A stretch of DNA of 44,491 nt, from IMG/VR virus record IMGVR_UViG_3300031963_000285, positions 1-44,491 of that record. One strand, 5' to 3'. Under the pieces are notes generated by a model. The model searched no databases. It saw only the letters and a program-made list of their open reading frames with translations, and was not told the origin of the DNA. Numbering within the stretch: the first letter of the stretch is position 1; each line of letters opens with the position of its first letter. The position numbers were made by a program, and so were the translations under genes. Shown here piece by piece: positions 37,750 through 44,491 of the stretch. This DNA comes from a virus.

Positions 37750-37790
37750 TAAGGGAGGTAACCTCGAGGTTACCTCCCTTTTTTTTTTGC
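37750..37790 (+). terminator. Bidirectional-looking terminator built on the palindrome
   Basis: The palindrome copy 37757-37774 (GGTAACCTCGAGGTTACC, the only perfect 18-bp dyad) is extended by AAGGGA/TCCCTT to a 15-bp perfect arm and followed by ten T. It ends the rightward block and faces the end of the giant leftward gene. Confidence 0.88.
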
Positions 37791-37793
37791 CCG

Positions 37794-40700
37794 TTACTTA
37801 TCCTTTTCGTATCCGAAGGCGTTGTCCATCTCCTCCTGTATCAGCTCCTCTTGCTCCTTGAGGATTGCATCGATTTCTGATTGGCCATCGTATTGCTCAT
37901 CTTTTTTCCCGTACTGCTCCTCGTAAACCTCTGGGTAGTACCTTTCCAGCTTCTCCTTGCTCATCTGCTTCGGTGGCTTGTACGGCTCAGGTTCGCTTGG
38001 CCTGTAGGACTTGGATACCCCGATGATGTCGTACAGGTTATCTTCGTTGAAGCCCTCGTTGAAGCCTTTGTAGATTCCAATCGCAGGGTCAATCGATGTG
38101 CCGAGAAGGAATTCAAATATTGGTTTTGCAGCCAATGTCATGTCTTCGTCCTTTGCCCCCTTCTCAACCCTTTGGGCAATACTCAGAAGCGGGTCGAGTG
38201 CATCGCTGGATGTCCTGAACAGCTTCTTCTTTGCAGCGGCCTTCTCTTCTGGTGTGCCTGCATTCCAAAGCTCGTAGATGTTCATGCTCTTCTCAACGGC
38301 AGCACCAAATCCCGGCATCTGCTTCAGGAGCTCTATTCCCATGAGAGCTTCTTTCATCTTGTCAAGAACCTCCTCCTCGTCTTCCTTGGTTCCGCTCATC
38401 AGCTTGACGATGTTTGCAGCAGCGATGAACAGGGCGTTTGATAAGCCGAAGTTAATAACAAATGCTCTCATGTCTTTGGCGCGAGGCGGCTTGCCACTGC
38501 CCAAAACACTCTTCTCCATGTTGTTCCATGCCATGTAGCACTTGTTTATCTGCAGGAACGCTGTGCTAGAGAACATCGTGAAGAACTGGGTGAGCTCGTT
38601 GTTCGACATTTGAAGAGAGTTCTTCTCCGTCTCTCGCTTGCTCTGCGCAGTTGCGTTGTAGTCGTTGAACTTCTCAAGGGCATCCTCTTTCTTCATGCCA
38701 TTCATAATGTCCCTCCTGTAGTTCACGAGATATGCCGCGATACCACCGAAGTCACCAATCATGGTCGGCATGCCGCTCGCCCTTCTGACTCCTCTCCTAA
38801 GGTATCCCTTCCAGTTCATGGCCTTGTCAATCGGGACGTAGACCCTGTTGCCGCCTGTGATTCCGTAGATGTCACCATCCACTCCGTCGTCCCATCTCTT
38901 CCTGAACGTGGCCGACTCCTTGTATGCCATCTTCATCCACTTTGGCAGCGTGGCCAATACGACAGCTGTGTCCAGCGTGAACATCAGCATGTCGACAGGA
39001 GTTTTGATTACCCCCGGGACCTTAGAGTCTTTGCCGAAGTAGCTGTAGTCCTCGAATGCGTTCGGGAAGGACGAAATCATCTGCTTCGGGATTTGCATCA
39101 GCTTGAATGCAAGAGCAACTCCGGTGTACTTGATTGCTATTTTGGATAAGAAGGTACTGGTCCTCTTCGCCCCGGCATTCGGGTTCACGGCATAGTTGAC
39201 CAGTTTCTTCATCACAGGCTTGATGCCAAGCTGCGTGATGTAGTTGTCGACGCTTCCGTTTTTGAAAATAGCATTCAGGTTCTTCACCGTCGTGGCGAAA
39301 GCCTTGTACCTCTCCATGGACTTGAAGTACTCTTCGAGGACCTCCGTGAAGTCGAAGTTGATGTCGACCTCACCTGTAGTGTCAACACGCTCTTTCAGGG
39401 ATGGTGATGTCTCGGCATTGAATATCCCGTTGAAGTCACCATCCTCAATCATGCTCTTGTCTACCGACACAGGCTTTGTGATTGTCGGGAAGTAGTTCGA
39501 TTGGTGTCCCAAGTTGACGTTGTTCACGAACTTGTAGATGTCGTTCACGGAGTTGAAGTAGTCATCGCTGAGGTACTCTACAATCAGGTCTGCAAACGCC
39601 ACAGGCTCAGAACCAAGCTCGCCTTTGATGAACTCGATGACATTGTCGTTGAAGCCCATGTTCGCAAGTTTGGCACGCTGGGTGCTGTTGAGCGACAGCG
39701 CATAAACCCTGAGCATCATGTTCTTGGTCATGTTGAGGGATTCACCCTCGGAGAAGAATTGCTCGATTATTTTCCCGCCTTTTTCCACTTTCCTGACACC
39801 AGCACCCATCACGACCTTAATCACCTTTCCATCGGAAACCATCCGCTTGATTTGGGTGTATCCGTTCCTGACCCCCGGGATTGTATTAGCCATGGAGTCA
39901 AGCGTGCTCATCTGCTTGTAGTATCCGGCCTGAGCCTTCTCTATCGCCCGGTTGAGCGGCCTGTACACGTTGTCCGTGAAGAATGTCATCCCGCGGGAAT
40001 GGTCGTCAATGTCGTTGCAGAACGAGTGAAGGTGCAGCAACTGCGCCCTCAGGTATTGCTTGATGCCCATCCCCGGCATGTACTTCCAACGCTCCTTGAG
40101 CTTCTTCAGCGACTTGAACACCCGGCCCTTTAGGAGCAGGCTCTTGATTTGAGATTGCTCCTGCACCGCGTCACGTCTGCTTCCGTCCGGCCTGTAAAGC
40201 TCCGGAGCCATGGCCATGACCTGACGCTCGGCAGCGTCTGCGAGGTTCTTGTATCCCTCTGACCTAACCGCCCGTGCGACCTTGAGACGCTTGATGGATT
40301 CTCCGCGCATGGTCTCGAGCACCTCGATGATGTCGTTGACTTGCTCGACATCCATGGAATTAAAATCCTCGAACATGTCAAGCGCAACAGCTGCATCAGC
40401 GAGCTCAGACTCCGCGAGCGTCAATGGCTCCCCGGCTTGCTGCTTGATGAAGATATCACCAAGGTCACCTGAGATTGTTGCGGCCTCAACATCCTTGGCA
40501 TACTTGTCATACAGGGCCCTGTCGCCTTTCATCGAGTTGTAGATTTTCTTAGCCACCTCGAAGAACGACTGTCCAATCTCGTCAAGGCCACCGCTGCGTA
40601 CCTTGCCGCTGGAGGTCATGGCTTTCTTGGCCTTCTTGCTGAGCAACTCTTGCATCTTCCTGACAGATTCTGCTCGCATCTTTTCGCGCTGCTTATCGAT

Positions 40701-43700
40701 GAGCGTGGCGATTTTCTCCAAGTCTACCAAGAGCGAGTCTTGTGTCGCGTTTGCGATGATGCCCATGATTTGCTCGGCAGACTTTGCGGACAGCACATCC
40801 ACCCCCGGCAACATCTGGCTGACGATGTTCTTGAGCCTTACCTTGGCCGCGGTGAGCTCTTTCTCTGCGATTACCCTTTGCTTGCTCTTCAGGTCGGCTA
40901 CAAGCCGGTCCATGGCTCGTTGGATTCTGACCCCAACCGGGTTGCTCACACTGCTGTCGAATGCAGCGATGAGCTTCATCTGCGTGGTCTTGTTCTGGGC
41001 AATGAAAATCGGGTCTGCCTTGAGCATCTCGATTGCCATGGCCCGTGTCTGGATTGGGGTCGGCTTTCTCTTGCTGCTTTTCGCCCATTGGGCAAGTTTG
41101 TGCCTTGTCCTGCTGAACAGCTTGCGGCCTTCCCTGACACCACCCTCGACATCTGCAAATTCAGCCGGGAGAATAGTAAGCGGGTCGACGTTTACTATCA
41201 TCTCCGCGTTGATGTCAGCGACCTTGTAACCCTTGTTTCTGAGCACTTGCTTGATGGCTGCGTCCGAATACCCGTTCGCACGACCGGTCTTGATGATGCT
41301 CCGCATCGTGTTGACCCCGAACGGCTGCTGGGAGAACGATACCACCTGTTCATCGGTCGTCATTTCCTGCTGAATTGTCGACTTCTGAGACTTTGAGATG
41401 ATTTCCTCGAGCTTAGAATTGTATTCCTCCTCGGTCTGTGTCATGGCAAGATACAGGCCTTCATGGGTCGTGCGCTCGTTCGCCACAGCATCCCACACCA
41501 TGTGGTGGCCGATGTACCCTGCAAGCTCCTTTGGGACTCCAAACGCATTGCCTACCATCTCCATCCTTTTCAGGATTTCAGTCTGAAGGTCGTTCAGTTT
41601 TTTTGAAGACTTCCCAAGGGTCTTCGTTATCTCGAGCTCCGTTGTGGATATTTCTCCTTTAAATATCGCTCCCCTTAGCCATCCCTTGATTTCTCTGGTG
41701 TCGATTACGCCTCTGGTTCCTATCCCCAAGAAGTTTGATACAAAACCAACCTTGCCTTGAGATATACCCTTGAGTTTGCTGATTGAATCAAACAGCTTTT
41801 GCTCGTCAATAATACCGCCTTTTAAAAGCGAGTTGAACTCGTTGATGTTGGTAATGTTTATTTGACCTGAGCTTGGAGCTCCGAATACGCTTTTGTATTT
41901 TGATTCACCCTTGCCCCAAAAGCCAAAAGGCTTCATCGCTGATGAAAAGAAGTTCACATCGGCATCAGAAACCTTTCCGCGCTCAATATTTTCAAGGAAC
42001 ATCTTACCCTCTTTGGTTGTTAGCAAGAAAGCCATTGCACCTTCAGGGCGAATCCTTCCATCTGATTCTATAAACAATCCCGGTATGTCTTTTCCGGAGC
42101 TATTGATGAATCTTTTGGCAGATATAGGGCCTGTCTGTATTGACGAGATGGACATCAGGTATGACTTTGCAACATCCTTGGAATCAACAAGACCATTCCT
42201 TAGTTTTTCGCCCATGGTCTGGATGTGCTTCATCACGCCACCGAGGTAGTTCGGGTTGTTGTTTGCGACGATTTGAATCATCGACTCCGGAGTGATGAAC
42301 CCTGTCTCGTCATGCACGACCTGCGCCTTGGAGACTACAGCGTCAGGCACAGAGATTTCATGTATTTTCCCCTGTTCTGCTGCTACAATCTTTGTTATTA
42401 CAGGTTGGCTTTTCTCCTCTTTACCAATAAGGTTTTGGTATTTAGACTTGATTTCATTTGGCATCAGACTCCATGCGTTCACTCTAATATCAGGGACACC
42501 TACAACTTCGCCTATCAGCTCGTTAAGGTATGTTGAGTGCTTTGCTTTTTTGCCTACGCCCATTGGCTTTCCTACAAGCATGATGTCATTCTGACTGAAT
42601 CCATTCTCCCTGTAAAATGAATCCCTAAGCTCATTTAGGTCCACAAATATGTCGAATCCGTTCAGCAGCTCTTTGAGTGAGCCTTTTGGCATTGTCTTCA
42701 GCTTTTTGATTGCTTCGACAGCGACCATGAATTCTTTCCTTTTTGTTGATTCCCTGAATTCTTCAAATGATTTCAATGGCTCTAGGATTGCTCTCATAGC
42801 CTTAAGCTCATTTGTTTCTTTTCCAGAGAATCCCAATATGGCATTCTTGAACGTCTCAAAGTCTGCGTTCTTCTCGATTCTCTTTATGAACAAATCAATA
42901 ACGCTCTTATTGAATAGTTTAGACGCTTCAGGGGAACCGCTTATGAAGAAGATATAGTCTGCCTTCTCAGACATGCTATTCAGTGACTTGGATTGCACTC
43001 CGCTCGCCCACAGAACCCCTTCCTTTATATTGTCAGGGTCTAATGCAAAACTTGGTCCTGCATCCAAATAGTGATTGTCACCAATCTTTTCATCAAAGTA
43101 GTAACCTCTTCCTAGCTGGTCTGCCATCCAAAACCATACCTTTTTCTTCTCCCTTGCGATTTCTTCAACAAGAGAAGCAAAGTCAATTTTGAATTTGTCT
43201 GTAACGAATGAAAGTTCTCCTGCTTTTTCGCTGAAATTTAGCTTAGGTCCTGAGATAGAGCTCCTACTTATTTCTACAGGCCCTCCAATAGAAACTGAAA
43301 GACCCTGCTCTACTGCCTGCTGCTCCTCGACCACCTCTTCGTTCATCGTAGTGGTGAACGTGTTCAGGAACTCGACGATGTCGGCCTTGGTGGTTGCTCC
43401 CTTGAACGGGACCCATCCGCCTGTCAGCCTGTTCACCACCTTGTTGATGAGCATTGCCAGCTTGTTAATCAGCGATGGTGTCAGCAGCTCCTGCCTGTTC
43501 GATAGCATGGCAGCAAGCTCCACGATGAACTCTTCGTGGCTCTCGGACTCCCCATACAATTCAGCGAACTGACTGAGCTCAAAGTCTTCCTGAGCCGAGA
43601 GCATCTTCGACACCTTGTCCCGGAACTCCTTGAACAAGGCCTGATTGTCCCCGAATGCCTTGAACAGCATCGCGTGCGCCAGCTCGTGGGGGACAGTCCG

Positions 43701-44491
43701 CTCGTTTGCAATCCCCAAGTTGATGTCAATCCTGAACTTTCCGCCAGCCCTTCTGGAGATGTTTCCGGCAGAATCCGCCCGGCCCTTCTCCGTTTTCATC
43801 GCTTCATTGTACGAGGTAGAATCCTCATGGATGAAAATCTGGGCCTGAGGGAACACCTTGCTCATTATTTGCATGGCCCTTGCAGCCTGCTGCACAATCC
43901 TCTGTTGACGGCCCGGGCTCACACGCCCCGCCAATGCCTCCATTGCGGCCCTCTCAGACACGTTCACTGGGGCTCCGGTGTCTTGTGTCGATTGAGTCTT
44001 TGGCTTAACCTTGGGCTTCTTTGGGGTCATTATGACCCTGTCGCCGCCGAGCTCCTTGTGTACCTTGTATCCACGCTTGGTAAGCATCCTGCGCATTGCA
44101 GGATTCACCACGTCGACCATGATTTTCGACTTCGGGTTCTGCCTGACATTGTCCGGCATCTGCCTGACTGCATCCAGAAGTCTCGAGCCGACACCCTTCT
44201 TCTCAGACCTCTCGTCAACAACCACATCGAAGCTGTACTCGCCTGTCTGCTTGTTGAACGAGCGGAAGGCTCCTCCAATGACGTTACCTTCAGTATCCCG
44301 GGCAACGAATGCGACTTCGCGGCTGCCATCAACATCAAGCCCGCGTCTTTTTGCAAGCTCGCGAACCTGAGTATCCTCGCCCGCGGAGACCTCGCCAACA
44401 TTGAAGTCAGCGTCTATGTCAGTATCGACCGGGCCGGTTTCAGTGCTCGTGCTGTTGACGGCCTCGGTTAGGCTCTCGACCTCAATGTTCA
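37794..44491 (-). CDS. Giant polyvalent protein (GNAT, zincin, membrane-active C-terminus), 5' end open
   Basis: At least 2232 residues; the frame has no stop to the window edge and continues beyond the internal GTG at 44225. From the N-terminus: part of a GNAT acetyltransferase (44340-44010; core strand VAFVARDTEGNVIGGAF and acetyl-CoA loop DERSEKKGVGSRLL); a zincin peptidase with HELAH (43674-43688) followed by downstream Glu; an AT-richer section (about 41.6-43.3 kb) with the block VWFWMADQLGRG, seen in other polyvalent phage proteins; long charged helices (about 40.5-41.0 kb); and a C-terminal third with several hydrophobic helices (38.3-39.2 kb). Such proteins are packed in the virion and injected with the DNA; the set of domains argues for counter-defence or host-modifying activity. 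Function of the modules here is inferred. Confidence 0.82.
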   Translation of the reverse strand, partial: NIEVESLTEAVNSTSTETGPVDTDIDADFNVGEVSAGEDTQVRELAKRRGLDVDGSREVAFVARDTEGNVIGGAFRSFNKQTGEYSFDVVVDERSEKKGVGSRLLDAVRQMPDNVRQNPKSKIMVDVVNPAMRRMLTKRGYKVHKELGGDRVIMTPKKPKVKPKTQSTQDTGAPVNVSERAAMEALAGRVSPGRQQRIVQQAARAMQIMSKVFPQAQIFIHEDSTSYNEAMKTEKGRADSAGNISRRAGGKFRIDINLGIANERTVPHELAHAMLFKAFGDNQALFKEFRDKVSKMLSAQEDFELSQFAELYGESESHEEFIVELAAMLSNRQELLTPSLINKLAMLINKVVNRLTGGWVPFKGATTKADIVEFLNTFTTTMNEEVVEEQQAVEQGLSVSIGGPVEISRSSISGPKLNFSEKAGELSFVTDKFKIDFASLVEEIAREKKKVWFWMADQLGRGYYFDEKIGDNHYLDAGPSFALDPDNIKEGVLWASGVQSKSLNSMSEKADYIFFISGSPEASKLFNKSVIDLFIKRIEKNADFETFKNAILGFSGKETNELKAMRAILEPLKSFEEFRESTKRKEFMVAVEAIKKLKTMPKGSLKELLNGFDIFVDLNELRDSFYRENGFSQNDIMLVGKPMGVGKKAKHSTYLNELIGEVVGVPDIRVNAWSLMPNEIKSKYQNLIGKEEKSQPVITKIVAAEQGKIHEISVPDAVVSKAQVVHDETGFITPESMIQIVANNNPNYLGGVMKHIQTMGEKLRNGLVDSKDVAKSYLMSISSIQTGPISAKRFINSSGKDIPGLFIESDGRIRPEGAMAFLLTTKEGKMFLENIERGKVSDADVNFFSSAMKPFGFWGKGESKYKSVFGAPSSGQINITNINEFNSLLKGGIIDEQKLFDSISKLKGISQGKVGFVSNFLGIGTRGVIDTREIKGWLRGAIFKGEISTTELEITKTLGKSSKKLNDLQTEILKRMEMVGNAFGVPKELAGYIGHHMVWDAVANERTTHEGLYLAMTQTEEEYNSKLEEIISKSQKSTIQQEMTTDEQVVSFSQQPFGVNTMRSIIKTGRANGYSDAAIKQVLRNKGYKVADINAEMIVNVDPLTILPAEFADVEGGVREGRKLFSRTRHKLAQWAKSSKRKPTPIQTRAMAIEMLKADPIFIAQNKTTQMKLIAAFDSSVSNPVGVRIQRAMDRLVADLKSKQRVIAEKELTAAKVRLKNIVSQMLPGVDVLSAKSAEQIMGIIANATQDSLLVDLEKIATLIDKQREKMRAESVRKMQELLSKKAKKAMTSSGKVRSGGLDEIGQSFFEVAKKIYNSMKGDRALYDKYAKDVEAATISGDLGDIFIKQQAGEPLTLAESELADAAVALDMFEDFNSMDVEQVNDIIEVLETMRGESIKRLKVARAVRSEGYKNLADAAERQVMAMAPELYRPDGSRRDAVQEQSQIKSLLLKGRVFKSLKKLKERWKYMPGMGIKQYLRAQLLHLHSFCNDIDDHSRGMTFFTDNVYRPLNRAIEKAQAGYYKQMSTLDSMANTIPGVRNGYTQIKRMVSDGKVIKVVMGAGVRKVEKGGKIIEQFFSEGESLNMTKNMMLRVYALSLNSTQRAKLANMGFNDNVIEFIKGELGSEPVAFADLIVEYLSDDYFNSVNDIYKFVNNVNLGHQSNYFPTITKPVSVDKSMIEDGDFNGIFNAETSPSLKERVDTTGEVDINFDFTEVLEEYFKSMERYKAFATTVKNLNAIFKNGSVDNYITQLGIKPVMKKLVNYAVNPNAGAKRTSTFLSKIAIKYTGVALAFKLMQIPKQMISSFPNAFEDYSYFGKDSKVPGVIKTPVDMLMFTLDTAVVLATLPKWMKMAYKESATFRKRWDDGVDGDIYGITGGNRVYVPIDKAMNWKGYLRRGVRRASGMPTMIGDFGGIAAYLVNYRRDIMNGMKKEDALEKFNDYNATAQSKRETEKNSLQMSNNELTQFFTMFSSTAFLQINKCYMAWNNMEKSVLGSGKPPRAKDMRAFVINFGLSNALFIAAANIVKLMSGTKEDEEEVLDKMKEALMGIELLKQMPGFGAAVEKSMNIYELWNAGTPEEKAAAKKKLFRTSSDALDPLLSIAQRVEKGAKDEDMTLAAKPIFEFLLGTSIDPAIGIYKGFNEGFNEDNLYDIIGVSKSYRPSEPEPYKPPKQMSKEKLERYYPEVYEEQYGKKDEQYDGQSEIDAILKEQEELIQEEMDNAFGYEKDK

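Noticed and set aside
20343-37774. Palindromes as a CRISPR array
   Set aside because: Copies are hundreds to thousands of bases apart, without regular spacers or cas genes.
1-44491. Integrase, transposase or lysogeny module
   Set aside because: No recombinase motif, attachment site pair or classical repressor was found; temperate lifestyle is not supported.
1-44491. Major capsid protein
   Set aside because: Every large frame is accounted for by other proteins; none has a recognisable capsid pattern, so none is claimed.

Overview
The window reads as a large piece of a tailed double-stranded DNA phage genome that infects a Bacteroidota host and is most like the crAss-like phages. The evidence is a portal and a large terminase of that type, a set of small late genes in the order I associate with such phages, a BT4734-type primase-helicase, and Bacteroidota-type promoters (TTG, about 16-20 bp, then TAnnTTTG) with few Shine-Dalgarno leaders. 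Family assignments come from motif recognition; no database search was run.

Layout. Positions 1-18.0 kb are a leftward late block. Reading leftward from 18.0 kb it runs: GroEL and GroES; three fibre-like proteins that share an N-terminal module; a cluster of small, very basic proteins; lysis genes (holin-like proteins, M15 peptidase, spanin-like protein); a head-fibre-like protein; a Cpn10-like conserved protein; a 2-oxoglutarate oxygenase; a candidate small terminase; the large terminase; the portal; and a scaffold-like acidic protein that runs off the left end. A lone rightward winged-helix gene (15.7-16.2 kb) sits inside this block. Positions 18.0-19.7 kb are an unusual non-coding hub: AT-rich dyads, one 63-codon gene, iteron-like repeats, GC-rich and alternating purine-pyrimidine tracts (candidate origin), then a strongly structured RNA of about 350 nt that ends in a tRNA-like domain. 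Positions 19.7-37.75 kb are a rightward early block: many small unknown genes, a MoxR-type AAA+/VWA-like pair, moron-like cassettes, an annealase-exonuclease-SSB-like recombination set, a primase-helicase, a SNF2-like helicase, a VRR-NUC nuclease, a DnaA-domain-IV-like protein, and two tRNA-like non-coding regions. Positions 37.8-44.5 kb are one giant leftward polyvalent protein (acetyltransferase, zincin metallopeptidase, hydrophobic C-terminus) open at the right end.

The most striking feature is an 18-bp palindrome (consensus GGTAACYTCRARGTTACC) present in at least 18 copies. It lies between early genes, often extended into a hairpin, and also inside coding regions, where it repeatedly encodes the peptide VTSKLP in unrelated proteins, including GroEL and a tail fibre. 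This looks like a genome-wide operator, processing or terminator system.

The major capsid protein and tail proteins are not seen, so the genome is probably incomplete. However, joining the two window ends would create an exact ATGA stop/start overlap between the first and last genes, so circular closure should be tested.
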